From: Ferdinandcohnia sp047246645 | GTDB lineage: Bacteria; Bacillota; Bacilli; Bacillales; Bacillaceae_L | Direction of reading: 5' to 3' | Assembly: GCF_047246645.1 (NCBI RefSeq) | Contig: NZ_JBFOKR010000011.1 | Coordinates: forward strand, 62,001 to 126,000 | Length of the DNA stretch: 64,000 nucleotides | Part shown: one piece after another, positions 44,936 to 53,898 of the stretch | Position numbering within the stretch: the first letter of the stretch is position 1 | Layout of the letters: the number at the start of each line of letters is the position of its first letter | Program-made: the position numbers and the translations under genes | The notes under the pieces: generated by a model | What the model saw: only the letters and a program-made list of their open reading frames with translations | What the model was told of the DNA's origin: nothing | Database searches by the model: none

Positions 44936-45021
44936 ACTTTTTATCAATAAAAATAGAGGTAACAGTGGATGATAAGTATAAACTAACTACTGTTAAAAAA
45001 GAAAAGGTGGGCGTGATTTCG

Positions 45022-46236
45022 GTGAGAAAGCCAAAAGTCGTTGTATTAGGTGCAGGATATGGTGGTTTAACCACAACTGTAAACTTACAAAAAACATTAG
45101 GTGTAAATGAAGCAGATATTACACTTATTAATAAGAATGATTACCATTATGAAACAACATGGTTACATGAAGCTTCTGCAGGTACTTTACACCATGACCG
45201 TGTTCGTTACCAAGTAAATGATGTGATTGACCGTAGTAAAGTTAAGTTTGTTCAAGGAACAGTTTCTTCAATTAATCATGAAGAAAAGCGCGTTATTTTA
45301 GAAGATGGCGAACATGAATATGATTATTTAGTAATCGCATTAGGTGGAGAGTCTGAGACCTTTGGTATTAAAGGGTTAAAAGAATATGCATTTACTATTT
45401 CAAATGTAAACGGTGCACGTCAACTTCGTGAGCACATCGAATACCAATTTGCTACTTATAATACGGAAGATGAAAAGAAAGATGAACGCCTAACAATTGT
45501 TGTTGGTGGAGCAGGTTTTACAGGTATTGAGTTTTTAGGTGAACTTGGAAATAGAATTCCAGAGTTGTGCCGTGAATATGATGTCGATCAAAATAAAGTA
45601 CGTGTGATTTGTGTAGAGGCAGCTCCAACTGCATTACCTGGGTTTGATCCAGAACTAGTTGAATATGCTGTAAATCACTTAGAACGCAAAGGTGTAGAAT
45701 TTAAAATTGGAACTGCAATTAAAGAATGTACACCAGAAGGTATCATCGTTGGTAAAGATGATCAAACAGAAGAAATTAAAGCTGGAACTGTAGTTTGGGC
45801 AGCGGGTGTTCGTGGTAGCAGCATAATTGAGGCTTCAGGAATTGAAGCGATGCGTGGCCGTGTAAAGGTTGACCAACATTTACGAATTCCAGGACATGAA
45901 AATATTTTCGTCGTTGGAGATTCTTCTTTAGTAATTAACGAGGAAATTAATCGTCCTTATCCACCAACAGCTCAAATAGCAATGCAACAAGGAGTTGTAG
46001 TTGCAAAAAACATTGCAGTGCTTGTTCGTAACCAAGGTGAATTAGCAGACTTCGCATTTGATAATAAAGGTACTGTATGTTCTCTAGGTGAGAATGATGC
46101 AATCGGAGTTGTATTTGGTAGAAAAATCTGGGGTGCAAGAGCTTCCTTTATGAAAAAGGTAATTGATAATCGTGCGTTATTGATTATTGGTGGCCCTGGT
46201 CTTGTATTGAAAAAAGGTAAATTTAATTTCCTATAA
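45022..46236 (+). CDS. yumB: Type II NADH dehydrogenase YumB
   Basis: This 404-residue NDH-2 passes electrons from NADH to quinone without pumping protons. FAD motif VVLGAGYGGLTT, NADH motif VVGGAGFTGIEFLGEL and the quinone-side PPTAQIAMQQG segment are present. I start at the GTG at 45022, which gives the family N-terminus (VRKPK read as MRKPK), with AAGGTGG about 11 nt upstream; the open frame runs 107 codons farther but that part is not protein-like. Confidence 0.92.
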   Translation: MRKPKVVVLGAGYGGLTTTVNLQKTLGVNEADITLINKNDYHYETTWLHEASAGTLHHDRVRYQVNDVIDRSKVKFVQGTVSSINHEEKRVILEDGEHEYDYLVIALGGESETFGIKGLKEYAFTISNVNGARQLREHIEYQFATYNTEDEKKDERLTIVVGGAGFTGIEFLGELGNRIPELCREYDVDQNKVRVICVEAAPTALPGFDPELVEYAVNHLERKGVEFKIGTAIKECTPEGIIVGKDDQTEEIKAGTVVWAAGVRGSSIIEASGIEAMRGRVKVDQHLRIPGHENIFVVGDSSLVINEEINRPYPPTAQIAMQQGVVVAKNIAVLVRNQGELADFAFDNKGTVCSLGENDAIGVVFGRKIWGARASFMKKVIDNRALLIIGGPGLVLKKGKFNFL

Positions 46237-46245
46237 GTGAAAGAT

Positions 46246-46283
46246 AAAAAAGGAAGTGTGCTATTGCACATTTCCTTTTTTGA
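46246..46283 (+). terminator. Terminator of yumB
   Basis: AAAAAAGGAAGTGTGC pairs with GCACATTTCCTTTTTT (one wobble) across a 4-nt loop. Confidence 0.9.
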
Positions 46284-46464
46284 TGAATGAATAGAATTAT
46301 AATTAAGCAAAATAGTGAGAGAATAAACGAAAGAGGAAGAGATATTACTATGTATTCGCTTACATGAGTGGTTATTGTCTTATTTCCTTCTTTTCAAATG
46401 CACAAAAACATGATATATTATCAGAAAATTTAGATTTAACAAAATTTTATAGGGAGGGAACGTA

Positions 46465-46584
46465 ATGAATAGTAAACAGCTTGAAACAAAGGATTGTCCG
46501 TATTGCTCAGGTAAGGGGTATTTTCAACTAATCCTTGGTGGTTCTGAAACATGCTCTTCCTGTGAAGGTAGCGGTAAAAAGTAA
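46465..46584 (+). CDS. yuiA: Small zinc-finger-like protein YuiA (39 aa)
   Basis: This very short gene encodes 39 residues with two DnaJ-type half fingers, CPYCSGKGYF and CSSCEGSGK, joined by QLILGGSET. It closely resembles B. subtilis YuiA. A four-cysteine zinc site is expected. The ATG at 46465 follows a strong AGGGAGGG. It lies 82 bp before yuiB in the same direction. Confidence 0.9.
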   Translation: MNSKQLETKDCPYCSGKGYFQLILGGSETCSSCEGSGKK

Positions 46585-46666
46585 TATTGGCAGTAAGGTG
46601 AAATTAATTGACTGGACATTCTCCCTTTAGTACACTAGGAATGATTTGTACTGGAGGTGAGCTGTC

Positions 46667-46990
46667 ATGCCAATGAGTGTGCCTGTTTTAATTATATCTA
46701 TGCTTTTGTTTTTAGTATTATTTTTTGGAATCGGATTCCTTTTAAACATGCTATTACGAATGTCGTGGATAATGACTATTATATATCCGATCGTTGCAAT
46801 TGCTATCATTCAAGATGTTTCGTTTATTGATTACTTTACGTCACCAGGAAGTTCATTTAGTGCTCTATTCAATAATATAATATCCTTACAACCAGCTGAT
46901 ATCCTTGTTCTCGTTAGTGGACTAATTGGAGCTGTTTTATCTGGAATTGTGATCAAAATGCTTAGATCTAAGGGTTACCAAATGTTTTAG
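46667..46990 (+). CDS. yuiB: Integral membrane protein YuiB
   Basis: This 107-residue hydrophobic protein has three predicted helices (about residues 4-28, 30-52 and 77-97) and a short polar loop. It matches YuiB by position and character; its function is unknown. TGGAGGTGAG precedes the ATG. It is followed by a strong terminator. Confidence 0.85.
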   Translation: MPMSVPVLIISMLLFLVLFFGIGFLLNMLLRMSWIMTIIYPIVAIAIIQDVSFIDYFTSPGSSFSALFNNIISLQPADILVLVSGLIGAVLSGIVIKMLRSKGYQMF

Positions 46991-47036
46991 GAATTATTTT
47001 TTATCGAAAAATTCAGCTGAAAAATGTATATGCACA

Positions 47037-47068
47037 GAACGCAAGGGATTTTTTCTTGCGTTTTTTTG
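47037..47068 (+). terminator. Terminator of yuiB
   Basis: An AACGCAAG stem pairs with CTTGCGTT and is followed by TTTTTTTG. Confidence 0.9.
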
Positions 47069-47193
47069 TGCTATTAAAAGGAATTAATTACCAATTTAAT
47101 AAGTTATTAGATAGATTTTGGTTAATTTTCCACTCAAAACGAATATTTTCCTTTTTATTTGGAAACAAATAGACTCGTGAGAGGAGTGGAAAC

Positions 47194-47892
47194 ATGATTC
47201 ATCTAAAAGTAATGGCAAAAAGAATTATCATGTCCATTTTGTTCGTATTAGCACTTTTTACAACGTTTCAATCATATTCTGGTGTTAAGGCAAAGGACCT
47301 TTCAGACTGGTTTGAGAAAAATATAACTGACGAAGTCCAACCAGTTGGTGAAAATTCTACTAAAAGGGTAGGATTGTTTACTAAATTTTTGAATATTGCT
47401 AGAGTAGAAAAAACTTCAATTTCTTCGAGCCAAAGTGTAGAAAGTTCAATCACACTAGAAGAAGCCATTGATTTCTCTAAATATCCAACGAAAACTGTAA
47501 CTGCAACAGGTTACACTGCAGGAGTCGAATCAACTGGAAAAGATTCAAGTCATCCACAGTATGGAATTACTTACTCTGGTGTTAAAGTAAAGCGTGATTT
47601 ATATTCTACTGTTGCAGCTGATTTAAACGTATTTCCAATTGGCACAGTTCTCTTTATTCCCGGTTATGGGTATGGAGTTGTGGCTGATAAGGGTGGAGCT
47701 ATAAAAGGAAATAAAATAGATTTATATTACGATTCTGTAGAAGATGTGTACAAGCATTGGGGAAAGAAAACCCTTGATGTGTATATTATTAAAATGGGTA
47801 ACGGTAAAATTACTGAAGATGAGATTGCTTCAATGAATGCAGATAAATCGATGCAGGTTTTTCGTCAACAAATCTTAGGTTCGAAAAGCTAA
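47194..47892 (+). CDS. yuiC: 3D-domain cell-wall lytic protein YuiC
   Basis: This 232-residue protein has a signal peptide or anchor (~residues 7-33) and a C-terminal 3D (three-aspartate) domain from about residue 95. Key segments are VTATGYTAG, DLNVFPIGTVLFIPGYG and VVADKGGAIKGNKIDLY, holding the aspartate triad of Sps/MltA-like lytic transglycosylases. B. subtilis YuiC is such a muralytic, stationary-phase-survival protein. The ATG has AGAGGAGTGG upstream. Confidence 0.92.
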   Translation: MIHLKVMAKRIIMSILFVLALFTTFQSYSGVKAKDLSDWFEKNITDEVQPVGENSTKRVGLFTKFLNIARVEKTSISSSQSVESSITLEEAIDFSKYPTKTVTATGYTAGVESTGKDSSHPQYGITYSGVKVKRDLYSTVAADLNVFPIGTVLFIPGYGYGVVADKGGAIKGNKIDLYYDSVEDVYKHWGKKTLDVYIIKMGNGKITEDEIASMNADKSMQVFRQQILGSKS

Positions 47893-47922
47893 TCAGAGTA
47901 AATTCTGATTAGCTGTTTTCAT
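47887..47922. terminator. Bidirectional terminator after yuiC
   Basis: An 11-bp perfect stem (AGCTAATCAGA with TCTGATTAGCT) overlaps the yuiC stop and the 3' end of the minus-strand pseudogene. Confidence 0.75.
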
Positions 47923-48744
47923 CTAGGTGAGTTTTATCAAGTAGCGGGTCATTTCCATCATCCTCAGGAAAAATCATTGGATGAATCAATGCAGCAAGCT
48001 TTTTTAAACCGAATAACAGTCGCGGAGAGGGTCTACAGTATAAAGGCTCTTCTAATAAATGGATGCGTTCATCTTTAACCGCAGGTAGTTCTGTCCACCC
48101 AGGTCTCTTTTTTAAGAGGGAAGGATTCATTCTATCCTGCTTAACTCCGACCCATGCCATACAAATATGATCGGGGTTCCTTTTTTCTACATCCTCCCAA
48201 TCTGTTTGAACACTTGCTAATTCACATCAGCAAAGAGATTTCTTCCACCTGCAAGCTCACTGATTATTGTTAGCCAGTTTAATCTTCCAGGTGTAAAAAC
48301 TGGTTTTAACCATTCCCAATATAAAGATGGCTTTTTGTCTTTAGGAATTTGAGTAGATAAAGTCCTATAGGTTTCAATAATGGAATTGTATTTTTCGACT
48401 ATAACCTTGGCTTGCTTTTCTGAACCTGTGGCTTTGCCAACTGTCAGGAGATCATTTGCTATATCTTCAAGAGAATTTGGGTTAAGTATAATATGAGGGA
48501 TTCTTCTTTTTTCTAACTCTTCAATATTTCGTTCCATTCCAGGTACACTTAATGACGCTAGTACTAAATCAGGTTTTAGTTCCTCAACCTTATCCATATC
48601 AATAGAAAGGTCCGGACCTATGCGTGGAAGATGGGAGATATCGTCGGGCCAATCTGAATAATCATCAATAGCTATTAGCTGTTTTGTAAGACCTAAATAT
48701 TCAATCAATTCGGTATTGCTAGGACAAATTGAGATTAACTTCAT
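47909..48744 (-). pseudogene. Frameshifted cobalamin-binding (BtuF-like) protein gene
   Basis: Two minus-strand frames together encode one ~279-residue periplasmic-binding-type protein of the BtuF/FecB class. The first part (from the ATG at 48744) begins MKLISICPSNTELIEYLGL and reads to a stop after FADVN. The second continues LASVQTDWEDVEKRNPDHIC in the -1-shifted frame. A one-base deletion in a T run near 48216-48220 explains this. There is no signal peptide, as in cytosolic cobalamin-binding-like proteins. It may be a true pseudogene or a sequencing error. Confidence 0.85.
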
Positions 48745-48826
48745 CTTCTCTCCCCCTTCTCTGTTTTTCCTGTTAAGGTTTGATAAGTTTAACTATCAAA
48801 AGAAAAATTGAATTAATAAGTGGTGC

Positions 48827-49297
48827 TCACAGAAAATATAACACTAAGGTTAATAAAATTCCGCTTAATCCTCCAAAAAAAACTTCTATCGGTTTGTGAC
48901 CTAATAATTCTTTTAAATCTTTTCTTTTTGCATTTTCATCGAGTCGCGGCCATAGCTTTGCTTCTTCAGCAAATCTTTGAAAATCTGCAACAAGTTTATT
49001 CAAGACCGTTGCTTGCTCTCCAGCATGTCTTCTTACACCTGATGCATCAAACATAACAATTACCGCAAAAACGGTAGCAATTGCAAAAAATGGAGAACCA
49101 ACTCCTTGTTCAAGAGCAATACCAGTTGTTAGAGCAGTGACAGCGGCCGAATGAGAACTTGGCATACCACCTGTACTCGTGATCAATGACCAATCAATCT
49201 TTTTTGTAACAATAAACTGCAGGGGGACCTTAATAAATTGTGCAAACGCAATAGCAGCAAGTGCGGCCCATAGGGGGAAGTTTGTAAAAAGCTCCAT
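48827..49297 (-). CDS. yuiD: Divergent PAP2-family membrane protein YuiD
   Basis: This 156-residue protein of the divergent PAP2 (DUF212) family has about four membrane helices and phosphatase-like motifs STGGMPSSHSA (motif 2 type) and DASGVRRHAGEQA. It probably acts on lipid or polyprenyl phosphates at the membrane, but no substrate is established. AGAGG lies about 11 nt upstream of the ATG. Confidence 0.9.
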   Translation of the reverse strand: MELFTNFPLWAALAAIAFAQFIKVPLQFIVTKKIDWSLITSTGGMPSSHSAAVTALTTGIALEQGVGSPFFAIATVFAVIVMFDASGVRRHAGEQATVLNKLVADFQRFAEEAKLWPRLDENAKRKDLKELLGHKPIEVFFGGLSGILLTLVLYFL

Positions 49298-49438
49298 TGT
49301 TTAGTCGTCCTCTCGTATGTATCACACAAATACTTTTATTACTTATAAGATTACGTAACAATTATTCTTGTAGCGGAATGTTTTTCCCACTCCTTATAAG
49401 TTACTATTATTATAAAAGAAAATGGGGGATGCTGTAAA

Positions 49439-49822
49439 ATGGACCTTTATCCTCAAGAATATTACGAGTTTTTTATAAAGTTTAATGAAGGCGATTACTA
49501 TACCTGTCATGATTTACTTGAGGAAATCTGGATGACAGAGAAAGGGAATCTCTTTTTAAAAGGACTCTTACAAATGACGGTGGCAATTTATCATTATGAA
49601 TATGGAAATATAAAGGGTGCAAGGTTAATGATGGAAGCGGGCAAGCACTATCTACATCCATATCGACCGTTTCATTGGGGGATAGATTTGGAAGAGGTAT
49701 TAAATTTTATAGAAAAATGTTTGTTAATTCTTCCAAAGGACAAAGACTCTGTACCGTTTGAAGAGGTTGATTCATTGCCTAAATTACCATCTTTGATACT
49801 ATTTATGAGAGATGGAATTTAG
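49439..49822 (+). CDS. DUF309 family protein
   Basis: This 127-residue helical protein has the DUF309 pattern: YYTCHDLLEEIWM near residue 20, LKGLLQMTVAIYHYEYGN in the middle and KHYLHPYRP later. Histidines and acidic residues suggest a metal site, but function is unknown. The ATG follows GGGGGATG at about 8 nt. It is close to pepA (64 bp) and may be co-transcribed with it. Confidence 0.88.
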   Translation: MDLYPQEYYEFFIKFNEGDYYTCHDLLEEIWMTEKGNLFLKGLLQMTVAIYHYEYGNIKGARLMMEAGKHYLHPYRPFHWGIDLEEVLNFIEKCLLILPKDKDSVPFEEVDSLPKLPSLILFMRDGI

Positions 49823-49885
49823 GTACTCGAAGTATTTTGTGTTTTCCTTTATAATTTGAGATGAACACAATTCTGGAGGTGTAAG

Positions 49886-51391
49886 ATGTTTAAAGTACTT
49901 AATGAAGTAAATGTTACAGAAAAACAGGAAGCATTAGTAGTAGGATTATTTGCGAAGAATCAAAAGACAACAGGACTTACTAGCGAGCTTGACACCCTTT
50001 TGGCAGGTCAAATAACTGAATTGTTAAAAGAGGGAGATATTTCAGCAAAGCACAATACCGTTTCTAAATTACATACACTTGGAAAAAGCGCTATAAAGCG
50101 TATTTATTTTGTTGGACTGGGTAAAGAAGAAGACCTAAGTTTTGAGAACTTACGTGAAGCTTTTGGAAAAGCTGTAAAATCGATTGCTGGAGCAAAAGTA
50201 GAAAGCTTTGCGATTGCATTGGATTCATTTGTAACTAATAGTGTTGATGTATTTGATGCAGCACATGCATTTGGTGAGGCTGTTTCATTAGCAACATATA
50301 AGTTCGCAGACTATAAACAGAAGTCAAATGAGCCTGAAAAGCATATTTCTGAGGTTATAGTTTATACAGAAAGTGACATTGAAGAGGTAGAAGCAAGTGT
50401 AACAGTTGGGTATGCATATGGTAAAGGTACCAATTCTGCACGTACCTTAGTAAATCTACCAGGCAATATGCTAACGGCTACGGATTTAGCAAACTATGCA
50501 GTGGAATTAAGTAAAAAGTATGAATTTGAAGTGGAGATTCTTGAAAAAGAAGATATGGAAAAACTCGGCATGGGTGCCCTATTGGCCGTTAATAAAGGCT
50601 CTGTTGAACCTCCTAAAATGATTGTTTTAAAATATCAAGGTAAAGACACTTGGGAAGATGTAATTGGCCTTGTTGGAAAAGGTATTACGTTTGATACGGG
50701 TGGCTACTCAATTAAGCCGAAAGATGGTATTGTCGGCATGAAGTCGGATATGGGAGGAGCTGCAGCAGTTTTAGGAGCAATGGAAGTTATCGGTGAGCTT
50801 CGACCTGAAAAGAACGTTGTAGCAGTAATACCTTCAACTGATAATATGATTAGCGGAGATGCTTTTAAGCCTGATGATGTCGTAACTGCTATGAATGGAA
50901 AGACTATCGAAATCCTGAATACAGACGCTGAAGGACGTTTAGCACTAGCAGATGGAGTAACATATGCTAAATTCCACGGAGCTTCTTATTTAGTTGATGT
51001 AGCAACGCTCACTGGTGGTGTTATCGTAGCATTAGGTAATGATATTACTGGTGCTATGACAAACGATGAAGAACTCTTCGAACAAGTATTAGAAGCTTCT
51101 ATTGAAGCAGGAGAGCCAATCTGGCGTCTACCAATTACCGAAAATCATAAAAAACGTGTACGAAAGAGCTTAGTTGCTGACTTAAATAACTCACCAGGAC
51201 GCGACGGCCATGCGATCTTCGCAGGTACCTTCATTGGTGAATTTGCTGAAGATACTCCATGGGTGCACCTGGACATCGCTGGTACTGCAACAACAACCTC
51301 TGCGCATGACCTCGGTCCTGCAGGAGGAACAGGAGTAATGGTACGCACACTAGCGACCCTAGTGGAGCGTTTTGGAGAAACAGGAGAATAA
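49886..51391 (+). CDS. pepA: Leucyl aminopeptidase (M17)
   Basis: This 501-residue M17 cytosol aminopeptidase releases N-terminal residues from peptides using two metal ions. The family signature NTDAEGRLALAD starts at N345, and the catalytic lysine segment is GKGITFDTGGYSIKP. The N-terminal macro-like domain spans about residues 1-170. The ATG has TGGAGGTG upstream. It corresponds to B. subtilis YuiE and is followed by a terminator and then two tandem arrays. Confidence 0.95.
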   Translation: MFKVLNEVNVTEKQEALVVGLFAKNQKTTGLTSELDTLLAGQITELLKEGDISAKHNTVSKLHTLGKSAIKRIYFVGLGKEEDLSFENLREAFGKAVKSIAGAKVESFAIALDSFVTNSVDVFDAAHAFGEAVSLATYKFADYKQKSNEPEKHISEVIVYTESDIEEVEASVTVGYAYGKGTNSARTLVNLPGNMLTATDLANYAVELSKKYEFEVEILEKEDMEKLGMGALLAVNKGSVEPPKMIVLKYQGKDTWEDVIGLVGKGITFDTGGYSIKPKDGIVGMKSDMGGAAAVLGAMEVIGELRPEKNVVAVIPSTDNMISGDAFKPDDVVTAMNGKTIEILNTDAEGRLALADGVTYAKFHGASYLVDVATLTGGVIVALGNDITGAMTNDEELFEQVLEASIEAGEPIWRLPITENHKKRVRKSLVADLNNSPGRDGHAIFAGTFIGEFAEDTPWVHLDIAGTATTTSAHDLGPAGGTGVMVRTLATLVERFGETGE

Positions 51392-51405
51392 GTATTAGGG
51401 ATTTT

Positions 51406-51438
51406 GGGGCTGCCATTGATTTGGCAGCCCTTTTACTA
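51406..51438 (+). terminator. Terminator of pepA
   Basis: A GGGCTGCCA stem pairs with TGGCAGCCC and is followed by TTTTAC. Confidence 0.88.
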
Positions 51439-51498
51439 TACATGAATGATTTAGTCATGGGCTGTTTAATCAACCGAATGAGCGCAGTGGGACGATTT

Positions 51499-51830
51499 GG
51501 GTCGATGAAGAGAGTTCTAATCGACCGAGCGAGAACATGAAGAGAGAGTTGGGTCGATGAGAGGAGTTCTAATCGACCGAGCGAGAACATGAAGAGTGAT
51601 TTTGGTCGATGAGAGGAGTTCTAATCGACCGAGCGGGAACGTGTAGGGAGAGTTGGGTCGATAAGAGGAGTTCTAATCGACCGAGCGGGAACGTGTAGGG
51701 AGAGTTGGGTCGATGAGAGGAGTTCTAATCGACCGAGCGTGAGCATGGAGATTGAGTTGGGTCGATAAGGAGAGTTCTAATCGACCGAGCGTGAGCATGG
51801 AGATTGAGTTGGGTCGATGAGTTGTGTTCT
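51499..51830. repeat. Tandem array 3, seven hairpin units of 52 bp
   Basis: The left arm GGTCGAT recurs at 51499, 51552, 51604, 51656, 51708, 51760 and 51812, giving periods of 53, 52, 52, 52, 52 and 52 bp. Each full unit has GGTCGAT, a ~13-nt gap with GAGTTCTA, then ATCGACC, a perfect 7-bp inverted repeat, followed by GAGCGxGAxC and a purine-rich spacer. The last unit is cut off after the left arm. No gene was seen here. Confidence 0.92.
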
Positions 51831-51831
51831 T

Positions 51832-52190
51832 CAGCCATTCAGGATTCAGCCCCAGTGAAAGTCAAATAGAGAAGCATTCTATCAGCCATTCAAAGAAACT
51901 AAGCCTCAGTGAAAGTCATATAGAAGCATTTTATCATCCAATCAAAGGAACTCATGCCCAGTGAAAGTCACATAGAAGCATTTTATCATCCATTCAAAGG
52001 AACCCAGCCCAAGTGAAAGTTACATAGAAACATTTTATCATCCATTCAAAGGAGCCCGACCCCAGTGAAAGTAGCATAGAAGCGTTCTATTAACCATTCA
52101 AAGAAACTCAAGCACAGCGAAATTCACATAGAAGTGTACTATCAGCCATTCAAAGAAACTAAGCCTCAGTGAAAGTCACATAGCAAATTT
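51832..52190. repeat. Tandem array 4, seven units of 52 bp
   Basis: AGTGAAAGT (or a close variant) recurs at 51854, 51908, 51960, 52012, 52064, 52116 and 52168, with periods of 54, then 52 throughout. Each unit reads CAxCCATTCAAAGGAA, then CCxAGTGAAAGT, then CATAGAAGCATTxTAT. The last piece is a 6-bp hairpin around GCA, with G-U variants. It starts within 20 bp of the final arm of array 3 but is unrelated in sequence. Bases 52191-52458 after it hold no recognisable gene. Confidence 0.9.
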
Positions 52191-52458
52191 CAACATCGCC
52201 GAAAAAGGTCACCATTCCCCATAAACCTCACAGGGATATCTCCCCTATGAAAAACAATCAATTACTCCCCACTTAAAGATAATCCCCGTCCCAAATGGAA
52301 ATACTAACTAAATCCACACTTTCTGCTATAACACATTTTCTTCCATTGACAGCATTTTTACTTATATGATATTTTAGTTTAGTGATTTAGTTCTCTACCA
52401 TTTTACCAAACTAAAGGAAAACTAAAATATATAACCTAAATACAAGGAGCTTTACACC

Positions 52459-53796
52459 ATGAATGCAGTTTTGTTAGCCGTTTTTATTATGCTTATATTG
52501 AGTTTATTTCGAATAAATGTTGTTATAGCACTAGTTATCGGTGCATTTGTAGGAGGTATTGCTGGGGGACTAGATGTTCCAACAACTATCACTACTTTTA
52601 CAGATGGCTTGGGAGGAAATGCTACTGTTGCTTTAAGCTATGCGTTACTCGGAGGGTTTGCGGTTGCCATTTCTAAAACAGGTCTTCCAGATGCTATGGT
52701 CGATTTGGCATTAAAAATTGTTGGGAAGGATGGAGACAGTAAACGAAAAGCATATTCAAAAGTGCTAATCGTTCTTATTATTCTAGCAATCTCAATTGCG
52801 TCTCAGAATGTAATACCTGTTCATATTGCGTTTATTCCTATATTAATTCCACCATTATTAAAGGTATTTAATGAGTTGCAAATTGACCGTCGTCTAATTG
52901 CAGTAGTTATTACATTTGGATTAACAGCACCTTATATCTTACTTCCTGTAGGATTTGGTGAAATCTTTCAAGGTATTTTGCAAAGGAATATGGCTGATAG
53001 CGGTTTAGCAGTCTCTCAAGGCGATATTCCAATTGCAATGCTTATTCCGGTAGGTGGTATGGTTATTGGATTGCTAGTTGGAGTCTTTATTTCATATCGT
53101 AAGCCGAAGAATTACAAAACAATCGAAGTTGAAAGTCAAATGTCAAATGAGAAAGTTTATACTAAAAAAAGTATCTTTTTTGCATTAATTGCGGTTCTGG
53201 TCTCATTGTCAGTGCAACTTTATTTGACTCAATCCTATGATGTAGATGGAATGATATTCGGTGCATTAGCGGGAATAGCTGTCATTTACGTTAGTGGATC
53301 CATGAAGTTAAACCAAGCAGATGAGTTACTAACTGGTGGTATGAAAATGATGGCCTTCATTGGTTTTGTCATGATTACTGCAGCTGGATTTGCGAATGTA
53401 CTTCGAGCAACAGGTGATGTGGAAAGCCTCGTTGAAACGTCAGCGGGACTTATTAATGGAAATCAATCGTTGGCAGCACTAATGATGTTAATTGTTGGTC
53501 TGCTAATTACAATGGGAATTGGTTCTTCATTTTCAACCATCCCGATTATTGCTACTATATTTGTTCCACTATCTCTTGAGCTTGGGTTTAGTCCAATGGC
53601 TACAATTGCAATTGTTGGTACAGCTGCTGCACTAGGAGATGCAGGTTCACCGGCTTCTGATAGTACATTGGGTCCTACATCTGGATTAAATGTAGATGGC
53701 CAACATAATCATATTTGGGATACATGTGTACCGACATTTTTACACTATAACGTTCCACTGATTCTTTTCGGTTGGTTAGCAGCGATCATTTTATAA
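52459..53796 (+). CDS. yuiF: NhaC/GntP-like amino acid permease YuiF
   Basis: This 445-residue protein has about 11-12 membrane helices and the Na+/H+ antiporter-like fold of YuiF. The conserved ASQNVIPVHIAFIPILIPP segment and the C-terminal GDAGSPASDSTLGPTSGLN motif are present. It is a paralogue in fold of the lysine-riboswitch transporter at 22 kb, with a different substrate; an amino acid such as histidine has been suggested for YuiF. CAAGGAGC precedes the ATG. A TTGACA at 52346 is the only fair promoter element upstream. Confidence 0.88.
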   Translation: MNAVLLAVFIMLILSLFRINVVIALVIGAFVGGIAGGLDVPTTITTFTDGLGGNATVALSYALLGGFAVAISKTGLPDAMVDLALKIVGKDGDSKRKAYSKVLIVLIILAISIASQNVIPVHIAFIPILIPPLLKVFNELQIDRRLIAVVITFGLTAPYILLPVGFGEIFQGILQRNMADSGLAVSQGDIPIAMLIPVGGMVIGLLVGVFISYRKPKNYKTIEVESQMSNEKVYTKKSIFFALIAVLVSLSVQLYLTQSYDVDGMIFGALAGIAVIYVSGSMKLNQADELLTGGMKMMAFIGFVMITAAGFANVLRATGDVESLVETSAGLINGNQSLAALMMLIVGLLITMGIGSSFSTIPIIATIFVPLSLELGFSPMATIAIVGTAAALGDAGSPASDSTLGPTSGLNVDGQHNHIWDTCVPTFLHYNVPLILFGWLAAIIL

Positions 53797-53802
53797 GTAA
53801 TA

Positions 53803-53839
53803 ATGAAAAAAGCCATGGGTCACATGGCTTTTTTACTTT
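53803..53839 (+). terminator. Terminator of yuiF
   Basis: AAAAAAGCCATG pairs with CATGGCTTTTTT across a short loop. Confidence 0.9.
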
Positions 53840-53898
53840 CACTCGGCAATTGTCGAGCAATCTATATTTTGGAGATAAGGGGTATTTTCAACAATCTT

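Noticed and set aside
44701..45021. 107-codon N-terminal extension of yumB
   Set aside because: The extension is low-complexity, includes the putative promoter and Rex-like site, and NDH-2 enzymes start at the MRKPK-type N-terminus.
51499..52190. CRISPR-like array
   Set aside because: The ~52-bp steps are near-identical throughout with no unique spacers, arms are short inverted repeats, and no cas gene is present.
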